This document shows positions 46,227-57,089 of a stretch of DNA of 64,000 nt, in pieces. Numbering within the stretch: the stretch's first letter is position 1; each line of letters begins with the position of its first letter. The stretch is taken from positions 561,047 to 625,046 of the forward strand of contig NMRB01000081.1 in NCBI GenBank assembly GCA_002633025.1, written 5' to 3'. A program made the translations under genes and the position numbers. The stretch comes from Notospermus geniculatus. Its lineage: Eukaryota; Nemertea; Pilidiophora; Heteronemertea; Lineidae. A model generated the notes under the pieces. It was given only the letters and a program-made list of their open reading frames with translations, made no database searches and was not told the DNA's origin.

Positions 46227-47200
46227 NNNNNNNNNNNNNNNNNNNNNNNNNNNNNNNNNNNNNNNNNNNNNNNNNNNNNNNNNNNNNNNNNNNNNNNNNN
46301 NNNNNNNNNNNNNNNNNNNNNNNNNNNNNNNNNNNNNNNNNNNNNNNNNNNNNNNNNNNNNNNNNNNNNNNNNNNNNNNNNNNNNNNNNNNNNNNNNNNN
46401 NNNNNNNNNNNNNNNNNNNNNNNNNNNNNNNNNNNNNNNNNNNNNNNNNNNNNNNNNNNNNNNNNNNNNNNNNNNNNNNNNNNNNNNNNNNNNNNNNNNN
46501 NNNNNNNNNNNNNNNNNNNNNNNNNNNNNNNNNNNNNNNNNNNNNNNNNNNNNNNNNNNNNNNNNNNNNNNNNNNNNNNNNNNNNNNNNNNNNNNNNNNN
46601 NNNNNNNNNNNNNNNNNNNNNNNNNNNNNNNNNNNNNNNNNNNNNNNNNNNNNNNNNNNNNNNNNNNNNNNNNNNNNNNNNNNNNNNNNNNNNNNNNNNN
46701 NNNNNNNNNNNNNNNNNNNNNNNNNNNNNNNNNNNNNNNNNNNNNNNNNNNNNNNNNNNNNNNNNNNNNNNNNNNNNNNNNNNNNNNNNNNNNNNNNNNN
46801 NNNNNNNNNNNNNNNNNNNNNNNNNNNNNNNNNNNNNNNNNNNNNNNNNNNNNNNNNNNNNNNNNNNNNNNNNNNNNNNNNNNNNNNNNNNNNNNNNNNN
46901 NNNNNNNNNNNNNNNNNNNNNNNNNNNNNNNNNNNNNNNNNNNNNNNNNNNNNNNNNNNNNNNNNNNNNNNNNNNNNNNNNNNNNNNNNNNNNNNNNNNN
47001 NNNNNNNNNNNNNNNNNNNNNNNNNNNNNNNNNNNNNNNNNNNNNNNNNNNNNNNNNNNNNNNNNNNNNNNNNNNNNNNNNNNNNNNNNNNNNNNNNNNN
47101 NNNNNNNNNNNNNNNNNNNNNNNNNNNNNNNNNNNNNNNNNNNNNNNNNNNNNNNNNNNNNNNNNNNNNNNNNNNNNNNNNNNNNNNNNNNNNNNNNNNN
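46227..47200. other. Assembly gap of 974 N
   Basis: Unknown bases. Flanks match block B at 57089 and 58242, so the missing sequence should correspond to about 57090-58241 (1152 bp). Long open frames that cross the gap are artefacts. Confidence 0.98.
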
Positions 47201-48492
47201 GTTATTAGTTGACTTGGTCCCACTACCTATAGGCGCCTGAGGCTCGGCACCGTCCGACATTCGTCAACACGGACATATGATTTCGACAAACATTCAATAT
47301 GAAATATTGAGAAAGGTTGCGAGAATTTCTCATTAACTTTTGCGTATTTGTTAACACATGAACTATCTAGAAGCAACCTTGACGCTGATCACTTCATTTT
47401 GAAGTTAATGGTCATCAGTGAACGTTTTAACCATGAACTGTCCTGGGAATTTTGAAATTATCTCCGCAAACATAAGTTGGAAGCCAGACTACGATTGACG
47501 GTTTCAATGATTTTTCTGGCTTAATACACAATTTAACTAATGGGCCAGGCATGACAACACAAATAATTAATTGAGAAATATTAATTAAGGAGTATACACG
47601 AGTGAATACGATGCATTTATGCGAGTTCCTATTTTTACCAAGACTACGAAGACTACGAAGCGGCAAGAGGGTTTCCACATGATGCTGACCACTCGAGGTG
47701 ATTATTTTTGATTTAACTAGACTTTCTCACCTAACTCCATCCATTTCAAGTTTTCATTTTTTATTGCTGTGGCGAAATCAATTCGAGGTTACCTCCCTAA
47801 ATCAATACAAAAATGATCAAAAACATGATCAAATACTATTCCTTTGATAATTAGGCCGATGACAGAAGCCACAGCCTGTGATTATACTATGGTGTGTTCT
47901 TGTGTTGTCACCATCACACGACGCCCCAACTCCCTTCACATACGCCAAGTATCAATTACAAACCCGAGTGTCGGGTATCATCCACCGAACGGTCACGGCA
48001 TTTGAATCGAACCAATCAGCGATCACCGCGCAGCAGATATAATTGCAATAAATACGAATCAAGTATCGACAACATTCTCTGTCATGAGATGAAAAAAAAT
48101 CAAGTATGATATTTATCCGATTGCTTTTTTCATGCGTGTGTATCTTAATATGGTATTTAGTTGCATCATCTCAGGGCGTGTCATATATACATCGATCCTG
48201 CACTCTCACACGTAAAGGATAATAAAACAACGACCTTAGGATCCCCTCCGGAAAAAAATCCAGCGGAGCAAATATCAGAACGGAGCGAACAGTATCATTT
48301 TTCTGTTTGTTCCGACTTGTTCAAACACCAGGGGAGTCCGATAAATTACATGACAGTATAATTATTAACCCATTACCAATTACACTTGTATTAAGTCATC
48401 ACGCATGTGATAGTACATGTGTCAAGTTTCTCTTTTCGGAAAAAGTGTTGACGCCCATCTTTCGTACCGAATTGAGTAAGACATACATGTAA
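47201..48492. other. Block A gene-free sequence right of the gap
   Basis: Matches 58242-59501 in block B. The shared short frame (47894 and 58910) differs by amino-acid-changing substitutions and has no recognised domain. Confidence 0.5.
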
Positions 48493-48720
48493 CAGTGGAA
48501 AATAAGAAGTAGGAAATTGTGGAATTCTGCGTGAATTTTTCAATTTCTAAAATTGGGAGAATTTTTTTCCCATTTTGAGAAACTTTCTTAAAATGACATG
48601 ACATTTTGTCTGATTTTTTAGGGCGATATTTCTCAAAATGGGGAAAAAAATTCTCCCAATTTGAGAAATTGGAAAATTCGCGCAAAATGCCAAAATTTCC
48701 CACTTCTTATTTTCCACTTT
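48493..48720. mobile_element. Long foldback MITE, AAGTGGAAAATAAG family, copy 2 (block A)
   Basis: Same family as 32411-32656, with ends GTGGAAAATAAGAAGT and ACTTCTTATTTTCCAC and an inner AAATTGGGAGAA/TTCTCCCAATTT pair. TACATGTA at 48484-48491 lies just outside its left end; block B has TA. Confidence 0.9.
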
Positions 48721-49222
48721 TATTTCTTACTCCCTCACCGAAAATAGTTCGGCGGGTGTATACCATCCGGATGGGCCAGGAGCTGATGAGACATGCGTTT
48801 TGACGGGACAAAGTTATGATTCGAAAGACGTATCATTTTTCATATCACCCGCCTTCCTGTTGAGATGGTTAACCAGTGACATGGAGATAATTGCACGCGA
48901 ATTTAAGAGGATGAAGTGAAATGCGATCGGCCAAGACCAGCTGATGAAGACAAAGGTCCCATTAGCCTGGTTGTAATCGGATTTATTCCGGTATGATCCG
49001 CCATTAGTGACATGTACCTACATTCTATGTATTGTTCTAATTCATGAAAGTGAGAGGAAAGTGAAATATGAGATGTATGTCTTTATCTCATCCGTTATTC
49101 GCATTCGGACATACTGGTTCTTCAATTGCCACGGAGGATGTAGATGGTTAAGGCAAAAACAACCGGTGTTGTCTTCTTTTGAAATGAAAATACTTCAAGA
49201 GGTTACGGAAGGGTTAATAGAT

Positions 49223-49333
49223 AGGTTGCGCAGCTTTCCGACTCCGACTCCGGCGTTCAACCACCAGAATGAGCTGCAGTCCGCTGTAGACATCCTTGAT
49301 AAAAACGATTTGATAGAAGTTTGCAAATCGTAA
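49223..49333 (+). pseudogene. Coding-like fragment, plus arm of an inverted repeat (block A)
   Basis: Reads RLRSFPTPTPAFNHQNELQ, then SAVDILDKNDLIEVCKS and stop. The minus-strand arm at 49495-49599 encodes a related peptide (FNYENELQSAMDILD) from inverted DNA. The two arms form a stem of about 100 bp around a 160-bp loop. Family unknown. In block B the plus arm carries a 1-bp deletion, so this arm is not under coding constraint. Confidence 0.35.
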
Positions 49334-49494
49334 AACGCCATAACTTTGTAGCAGAATAATTTTGACTCGTAATCGGAAGTGCGCGTAAATCGCAAATATT
49401 ATAGTCGTGTTTCAAGTCGTAACGACTAGGATTACGACTTCAATATTCATTATTTATCCGCACTTCCGATTTATAAGGCCAGATTTTTCTGCCT

Positions 49495-49599
49495 TCAATT
49501 GATGGTGTCAAGGATGTCCATAGCGGACTGCAATTCATTCTCGTAGTTGAAGTCGGAGTCGGAGTCGGGCCGCTGCGCAACCTCTCTAATAACCAACAT
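49495..49599 (-). pseudogene. Coding-like fragment, minus arm of the inverted repeat (block A)
   Basis: ATG-initiated 34-codon frame, MLVIREVAQRPDSDSDFNYE then NELQSAMDILDTIN and stop. It is a shortened form of the block B frame at 60727-60867, having lost the KNDLIEV segment. Confidence 0.3.
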
Positions 49600-49698
49600 G
49601 CCGACAGAATAAGACAGCCGGACCGAAATGACAAGTGATCATATTTTGCCAACTCTCAATATTATCACAAAAAGCCTTAAGGATACAAATGACCGTAA

Positions 49699-50636
49699 TT
49701 GTTTTTGCGCCACAGTAGTTTGATGTCAGGCACCTTCCGGCTCGGCTCTAGGCTACGTGACAACTCATAACATGAAGAACTCCGGTCCAATCCATCAATT
49801 CTCACGCCCATAGTACATGAGATCTATTAGGTGGAACGAAAATCTGGGTGGATCAAATGAAAAAAACTGCGCGACACTTGCGACAATTTTTTCATGTCNC
49901 CCTGTAGGCTTGCCGTCTCCGCCGTTTGTTTAGGATCAAACTGTGTAATTACTGGCTTAGACACACGTTTTCTGCCGTGTGGAGGATGGTGCTAACCGTG
50001 ACCGATCTGACGGGCGGACCCCCAGTATGCTATCCCCCTCAAGTCATCCCAGGGGTCCCAAACAGCCTCCGAGCCCGGTCAAAGTGCGTGTGCAACGGGA
50101 CCCACTAATAACTTAAGTGTAAACATCAAGGTTCAGCCGCGCCGCCGCAATGTTCTTGCGAAGCCCCCGACAATCAGAGTTGTTCGTAAGAACAAGCTCC
50201 GGGCTGTTCCGCCTAATTATATTATGAACACTCTTACACCGTGATTGCCCGTATTAAAATATATCATAATTCTACAAGGCCCAAATTTCCCCTGTCGGCT
50301 GTCAGGACTCAAATTGCCTTTTCGGGTTCTCATTATAAGCTCTCAGTATCAATACAGAGTGAATCTTTGCTCTGGGATAATAGCTCAAGAAAGCGACCTG
50401 TAAACCATCTCTTCCCCTCAGCGGCTTGCGATCATCGCTAACATAAAGGTAGTCTTGACACAGTAATAGCCCCAGTGACATCCGAACCGTTTTTACTCCA
50501 TAGTATAATTGGACTATTCCAGAGGTAAAAACAAGACTTTTTGACATGCTGTTGAACTTCGCCCCCGACGGGCAGGTCTTCATTTTGACAGTTCTGTACA
50601 CTTCCGATTGATACAGCGGGAAATAGATTATAACTA
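49699..50636. other. Segment of about 940 bp in block A only, with a single N
   Basis: Block B reads GACCGTAAAAATCAATTTGC across this point. No inverted ends or target duplication are clear. The N at 49899 means the segment may be partly misplaced. The frames at 50302-50712 and 50241-50441 are not recognised. Confidence 0.5.
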
Positions 50637-51023
50637 TTAAAATCAATTTGCAACATTGTGTCCCATCAGCAACATTAAAAAAAGAACCACGTTGAATGCT
50701 GAACTTGACCATGTTTTCTTAATCGCGCAACTGGAGCACCCGTATTGCCATTTGATGATCTGAGATTTGCGGGGCACATCAGGTCCAGACGCATTTTCTG
50801 CTATCATCCGTCAATGAGTGTTTGAAGCTGCCCCCTAGCCTAGGCCCCCCAACTCACTTTCGATAGTGAGACTACAATGTCTGGCAAGTTTTAAAAATTC
50901 CATCAACTTGCAGCCGAAGTTCTCATTAAGTGGGTTTGCCCAAAATACATGTATAGATGTTTGGTGTGGCTTCGGGAGTGTACCAATGAGGACAAGATTT
51001 GCTGTGTCCAGTAGGTGCGCGGT

Positions 51024-51308
51024 ATTTGTATTTGTATTTCATTTTTCCGTCAGGGCCGACGCTATAGCATTATTGGCCCTGGTAAGTACGGAGGAGGCCA
51101 TCACAAGCTACTCATGTTCCTCACTTGGATGGGGTATTTTACTTGCCCTTGCAAAGACACAAGGTACAAGGCACCACGGCTTACTGTCCCATGCGACGGA
51201 CGTGAAGAGCCGGGAATGAAATCCCATATGGCCCGGGCTGGATTAGAACCCGGGACCTGCCGCTTGCTAAGCGGACGTGATAACCACTAGGCTATCAGGC
51301 TCCTTCAC
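51024..51308 (-). mobile_element. Intact tRNA-SINE, family A, present only in block A
   Basis: On the minus strand, GGAGCCTGATAGCCTAGTGG, TTATCACGTCCGCTTAGCAA, GCGGCAGGTCCCGGGTTCTA, ATCC gives a tRNA-like head with an A-box (TAGCCTAGTGG), a 4-bp anticodon stem with loop TTAGCAA, and a B-box (GGTTCTAATCC, one change from consensus). The body follows and ends in ACAAATACAAAT. Flanked by TAGGtGCGCGGT (51012-51023) and TAGGcGCGCGGT (51309-51320), a 12-bp target duplication. Block B has the empty site at about 61327. Confidence 0.93.
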
Positions 51309-51320
51309 TAGGCGCGCGGT

Positions 51321-51946
51321 GGTGGACTACTTGTAGGCCTATGTATTTTGTTGCCGTTCTCCGATCGCGTAGCTAGTTGGAGGGTGTGGCGATTTCTCGC
51401 CTAAATCTCCAATGGGGTGTGCCAAATTTTACGGTGGTCTGAAATAATTTTGCCATGACGGTTCCCTTGTCCCCCAAGGGGCCGCAGTACAAGTGTGATT
51501 CTGATCATCACCTTTGATGATGGACGTATCACAAGTAAACACGCATGAGCCAAGTAGCAGACGATGCGCATGCGCAGATCAGACAACCCGGAGGTACTCC
51601 TGGTGCAAGTAATGAGACGCAATAGTATAAATTCTGACATTTATGTCTTTGATCAGAGTGATATGTAAGATGTCATTGGGATCGATAGAAACATCTGACC
51701 CCGGGCTGGGTCAGTCACAAATATTATGGGATCCAATTGTACATACAGTGGTCAGAAAGGGCCTAAAGCTAAGAATGTTGTGACTGATATGGTAGATTAT
51801 ACGGTACGGTGGTCAACGGACAGATGTCACTTTGGGGCATGTCTAATTCCTTTTGAGAAATGGTCAGGTCATAATACAAGTAGTTCTCTCTGGACACCAA
51901 CATACCAGTATTGATATCAGTACGCGAAACATTTTCATTTGTCGAC
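51321..51946. other. Low-divergence gene-free sequence (block A)
   Basis: Matches 61332-61962 with few changes. The 62-codon frame at 51726-51914 (block B 61742-61930) starts with ATG and differs by one synonymous and one V/L change; no domain is recognised. Confidence 0.45.
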
Positions 51947-52079
51947 CAGGGCGGGCCGTCACGAAACTCCGATAGCACTAACAGTGCCAAACAGAGAGGT
52001 ATGCAATGGCTTTTACCATTACAGAATTTCTCTGTTAGGCCCTGTTAGTGCTAACGGAGTTTCTTGGCGGTCGGCCCTG
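51947..52079. mobile_element. Foldback MITE, CAGGGC(C/G)G family (block A)
   Basis: Imperfect ends CAGGGCGGGCCGTCACGAAA and the inverse TTTCTTGGCGGTCGGCCCTG lead into inverted ACTCCGATAGCACTAACAG. Shared with block B at 61963-62095, so the insertion predates the allele split. Confidence 0.8.
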
Positions 52080-52281
52080 ATGGTCCGTTTCTGATCACGG
52101 ATTCATCACAAACGGTCCTCTGGTAAATGGCAATAGCACGCGGTGGCGGCCAACAGATATGTATGAGTGAGGGGACCCCTTATTAGGCTACTCGCCAAAG
52201 TACTATATTGTACTTCGAGAGATTGATAAAGAAGATAAAAAGCCACTGAGGTGTCGTTCATAAGACGACCAAGGAAAAGGC

Positions 52282-52440
52282 TAAGGCCACGCGCACATTT
52301 GCGGCAAAACTCAATGCGGTATAGGGGTGTTTTTTTTAAATCGACTGACCCGGGTGAATGACGAGTTGACAGCGTTTGGTCAGTCTACTTTAAAAACACC
52401 CCTCCCGCATTGAGTTTTGCGGCAAATGTGCGCTGACTTA
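52282..52440. mobile_element. Foldback MITE with about 60-bp arms (block A)
   Basis: GCGCACATTTGCGGCAAAAC, TCAATGCGGTA and GGGGTGTTTTT are inverted on the right (AAAAACACCCCT, CCGCATTGAGTTTTGC, GGCAAATGTGCGC). The loop holds GACTGACCC...GGTCAGTC, extending the stem. Block B copy: 62298-62454, with even better pairing. Confidence 0.88.
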
Positions 52441-53616
52441 ACAAAACATGTCCTGTATACGAAGTGTTCCAGAGCAAACTTGCAGATGCAATGCTTTGGT
52501 AATTTTACATTTATCCTTAGAATGGCATTCGTTGATCGGAGTGACATATCAATTGCACTGTAGGGACATATCCAATAAATAAAATTCGATGCCAAAAACC
52601 GACCAATTGGAAGAGCTGAACGTTTACAGGACCTCGTATGCACTTCATGCCGGTATGCCGACTTTAGATCTATTCCAGCGGGTGAATGGAGAAAATTCAT
52701 AAGTACGAAACGCCGCTCACTGCGCGTTCCCATGCCTAAGGCCCCGCCCCGAAGCCAGGCTGACGTAGGAACATTGCATGTCACTTAAACGCCCGTTATC
52801 CCAACTTTAATATGACCCAAGCGACCACAATCGATAAGACAACATCGTAGAAATTTCTAATCTTCTGAATTTGTCCGNTAAAGTTCGACTCCAAATGTCA
52901 AGCCAACAATGCAGAACAATAACCAAAATGTGTGATTATGCCTATAACTTAAGGTCAATGTCACCGGATCACTCTTGCCTTTCCGTATTTCCTTGGGGGT
53001 GAGAGTATGGTGGTAATGATAATGAATCATGGGCACATACTGAAGAATATAAATGAAAAGAAGCAAATCATATTCAAGTTGTAATTTCCCATCAAGTGGT
53101 AAAAGCAGCGTAACTAGTATAGACCAATTCAGACTAAGTAATAAGTTGCGTCAACTGACAACTTGGGAAAAATGATATCAACAATAGGATGAGGATATCA
53201 ACAATAGAATGCATTAACGGGACCAGGCCTTTGGGGGGAGAGAAAGATATAAAAATGATTAGATGAAAAGTTACAAAAGTGTCTAGGTGCCTTTAGGATC
53301 TTAGGTAAATGGTTGATTGTGAGAATATAAAAATGTGATATGTGAAAAAAATATACACAAGTAAGCGACTTAGCTGACGAGTGACTTCAATAGATATAAG
53401 ATGAATTAATACCACCCTCCTGTTAAGTCTATCCGACCTCTAGTTTTGCTCGTGAGCTGTGTCGGCTTTTCCTGACCAGGACATCTAAGAATCCCAACGT
53501 TGAGCGAAGAACACCAAACTACGTTCTGACAGTTCCCCCTTTGTCATTCTATGTTCGAAAGTGACTGTTTATCAGCGATATATTATTGCAGTCAACAGTG
53601 TTGTCATTGCATATTG

Positions 53617-54062
53617 TAATTTGATTTTTTCCATCAGGGCCGAAGCCAAAACATAACATTAGTCTACATGTATGATGGCAGTGGCAAGTATGGAAGAGAG
53701 AGGCCATCTCATGCTACTTATGTTCCTCACTTGATATAATAACCAAAGTCGTCATCCAGAAATTTTGCAAATTTTCGACCCCAACCTGGGTCTTCTTCAG
53801 GCTGCGGCACTTTCAAGTCGAGCTACCAGAAGTATCATATACTTTTGGTAGCTCGACTTGAAAGTGCCAGCCTGAAGAACACCCCTGTTGGGGTCGAAAA
53901 TTTGCAAAATTTCTGGAGGACGACTTCTGTTATTATATCATTTTGTGTGTCGCCTTTTGTGCTCTAGTTTTGGATCATGTTCCTCACTTGAATGCGGTAT
54001 TTTACTTGCACTTCACAAATGCACAAGGGGCAAGGCACCACGGCTTAATGTTCCACGTCCTA
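53617..54062 (-). mobile_element. tRNA-SINE family A, 5'-truncated, split by a retroelement (block B)
   Basis: Counterpart of 41728-42155. The tail region contains GTCTACATGTATGATGG where block A has a shorter TTATGG. Confidence 0.7.
53734..53974. mobile_element. Short retroelement, two inverted arms, copy 6 (block B)
   Basis: Allelic version of 41833-42060, flanked by TtATGTTCCTCACTTG and TCATGTTCCTCACTTG. Left arm complement: CTGAAGAAGACCCAGG; right arm CTGAAGAACACCCC-TGTT-GGGGTCGAAAATTTGC. It keeps the full GTAGCTCGACTTGAAAG centre that block A has partly lost. Confidence 0.92.
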
Positions 54063-55436
54063 ATATTCTTTTTTATTTTTAGTTTTTACATATAAGTACT
54101 TGCTGGGGAAATAATGTGTAAACTGAGAATGCTTTTTTTATTTCTGGCCACTGATGTCTGTAAGTAACGAACATCGTACACGGGCAAGTTTTTATGAATA
54201 CACTCAATAAAGGCTTACATGTCTAGTGTAGTACATATTTACGCCGTTGGCTCCGAAACAGAATTTAAGAAAAAACGTACGAAGAATCTGAACGTGTACG
54301 GCGGGCATTGGATGTTTGCTTGAAAAAGCCCCTTTCTGAGGATCTTTACCAGTAATGTCACCAAATAACAATACGTGCAAGTCAGCTTTTGTACCAATTT
54401 GTACAAATTACAACTAATACCCATTAGTCACATAAGCTTTGAGGGATTTTCCTGATTAACTGGACAAAATATATTTCCATAACGAAAGGTGCGAGGATAA
54501 ATGAAATGCACAACGGTTCCCTGTGTCAGGGATAATGCCTCAGTAAGCCTGTAATGTGGGCTTTGTTCTGGGTTTTTGTTGTTGATAAAGGCTTCCCCGT
54601 TTTACCCAACATGACATGCGTTAAAGGGTTGACTCTGTCGAAAGAAACTGGGCTCAGCTCATCTTCCGCAGTCATATATAATATATCGATGGTGATTTAC
54701 GTTCCATCAGGATCCCAGGTTGCCAACTATGTATAAAATGTCCGAGAAAAAATCTTTTAAGACTGTTCCAACATCATTAGGCCTAGATCGTCGAGAAATC
54801 TGGTAGACACGACGCTGAGTGTTCAATGATGATTCACGTACAGAAGTTTCTTTTCTGCGATGGGCACCCGTCACCAGATCCGATAAATGGACATGCAGCC
54901 AAAAAAAATGCAACAAGGAGTTGTGAGCAGTGCGACATGCAGAAATCCACATTTCGAATGTCGGTCTCTTCTTTTTTCTGTTCCAACCAAAATGTACCCA
55001 TCGGTGTGGGTTTGCTTCTGGTCTTTTATCCTTGTCATCACAACAGAACCACCCATACAACGTAACAGACTCAGCTGTCGACGTTTATGTAACTTGCGCC
55101 AACGCTTAATAATGTAAGTGTAAAATTCGTTTCGCGAAAATGGATAAATAACATACGGACGTGTCCGAGTGGCTCAAAGGAAACATTTTGGGCCGTGGGA
55201 CAGTGATAAATAGTAAATAACCAGACTTACTGACATAAGTGTTCCTTCCATTCCTGCAAACAGCACACACTGGTATTGGATTATCGCTTTTTGATCAGGA
55301 CGGCTTCTCGGCACTAATTTTTTCTTCTTGCTGTTGTAGTTTTTGAAAGACACCGTTCCTAAATGTTCGTTCGATGAGGAGTATGCGGTTTAGACAATTT
55401 TTTTCTCTACAACGGATGAAATTGGCGTGATCGTTT
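54063..55436. other. Gene-free block B sequence
   Basis: Matches 42156-44193 apart from the TTAA element. No coding feature is supported. At 54698-54699 TA stands where block A has TAGGCCTA (42768-42775). Confidence 0.5.
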
Positions 55437-55667
55437 TTGGGGGTAGACACAGCTGAAGGGCTGACAAGCTCTGATCATTTGTATCTACCTAAGATGCTGG
55501 ATGTAGCACCTCGACGACGGAGACATGCAAGAAGGTCTTGTACCCTTGAGCGGAGCGACAAATCCGCACGTTTCAGGAAACAGTTTTTTCCTAAACCTTT
55601 AGATCCTCTTTCGGCCGTTTTTACCACTTCCCTACGGCATTACCTGTCCATATGCTGGCTTCATTAA
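55437..55667 (+). CDS. Candidate 76-codon open frame, unassigned (block B)
   Basis: Allelic version of 44194-44424 with an identical predicted peptide. See that entry for the limits of this call. Confidence 0.15.
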   Translation: MGVDTAEGLTSSDHLYLPKMLDVAPRRRRHARRSCTLERSDKSARFRKQFFPKPLDPLSAVFTTSLRHYLSICWLH

Positions 55668-57089
55668 AATTCAAAGTACGAACCCGATGAGAAAAGCCAA
55701 CTTCCGAAGTTTCAAATGTTTCATTGCTTAAGCCAGGGACTCTCCAAAGAATACCAAAGGCATTTGAGTTCGTTTCAAGCCAATACACCAACCTACAGCA
55801 TTTTCCTCTCGTCACCAGGGCATTTTTAACATGAAATGAAATGCCATGACAGGAAGGGGTCTCTTTTACAGATAGAAATTGCATTTGGTATTCTTTATAC
55901 AAAAGAAAACGGTAAGAATTTGTTGTTGACAGGTGTCCAACAGTTGGGAAGTTTCTGGTTAAGTAATCGATTACTGTTATTGAATGAAGGCATAAAGCTA
56001 ATGCATTCGCATTTCTGCAGAAAATAACCTGATTCCTTATACGAAATGACCAGTAAAAATATCGTAAAAAGTTTATCTTTTTCTGCAGAAAGGAGAATGT
56101 ATTACTGGACCTTCGCCTTCCTAACGTCTGCTCAGTAGAGTTGTCATGCATGTGTAGATGGTAGGGGGACCGCGACAGGGGCATCTTCGTGTAAGCTTGT
56201 ACTTCACCCACAGTATAAACATCGTGGGCCTTATGATATAAAGATCCTGCCGGACGTTAAGTGGGCGAAAGTCCAGCCACTACCTACATGTAGATAGCAC
56301 GAACGAGGGTGGTTATGAATATGTTATAAGTAATATCTGAGTGATTCTATGCAGTGTCTGCGCATTCTTTCATTCTCAATAGCGTATACAAAACAGAGAA
56401 CATAAAGAAATTATATATCCGTACATGGACCAAGATTATACCAGATACCAAGCGTCAATGGTTGAAGAATACATAAAACGTCAATAGTACAGAATATGTT
56501 TGCTCAACTGTTTTTCCTCACACAGAACCATCATGGAAGTCTTTCAAAATCTTTGCTGGGGAAAGCTTACCATTCTACTGGAAAGGCTCGTGTTATAAGG
56601 AAGTTGGCGATGATATTCTTTACACGGGTTTTGGATGGTTTATCATTCTAGATTATAGATGCTGACTGTTCGCTAAAATATGGCAAGGCAGACAATGACG
56701 TGGTTCAACTGGTTATGGGGCAGGGCTGTTTTGTTCAGAACGTTTTTGCACATGGCCCAACATTCTGTATAGGTTAATTCACTTTTTCCTACAAACAGAA
56801 TAACGAAATAGTTTGTTATTACATGTACGTTTTTGTACAAATAAGATTTATCATCCTGAATGAAGAAATTCATTTTCGTAGTATCTGACAACAATTCTAA
56901 TTCTATCATAAACTATTAATCCCACGTCATCAACACAAGAAAACTGATCTTTAAAAACAGTGCCAACTGCCCCATTCCAATCCATATATTTTTATTAATT
57001 AATCCACAACATCCATTGTAGTGAAGATTTAAAAATATCATTTTAACTCAGAAACATCACAAAAAGCGCCCCAGCCACGTGCACAATAC
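55668..57089. other. Gene-free block B sequence
   Basis: The minus-strand 196-codon frame (55621-56211) is broken by indels in block A (only 95 codons at 44628-44915), so it is not accepted as a gene. TACATGTA at 56285-56292 and 56820-56827 replace TA in block A. Confidence 0.5.

Larger units (their letters stand above)
40996..52877. repeat. Haplotype block A of a 10-12 kb duplicated region
   Basis: Starts TAAAGTTCGACTCC and ends AATTTGTCCG, the same limits as block B (52879-62893), with a single N between them. Order and orientation are identical throughout. Differences are scattered substitutions, small indels, and discrete insertions listed separately. The pattern is that of two alleles scaffolded in series, although a true recent duplication cannot be excluded. 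Confidence 0.9.

Noticed and set aside
46175-47260. Open frames of 330-361 codons across the gap
   Set aside because: Made almost entirely of N bases.
52380-52784. 134-codon minus-strand frame, with a 135-codon counterpart at 62393-62800
   Set aside because: The predicted proteins agree at both ends but are in different frames in the middle because of small indels, and the frame runs into a hairpin MITE. This is not protein-level constraint.
55621-56211. 196-codon minus-strand open frame in block B
   Set aside because: The matching block A sequence is interrupted by frame-changing indels and an inserted MITE; only 95 codons remain open there. No domain is recognised.
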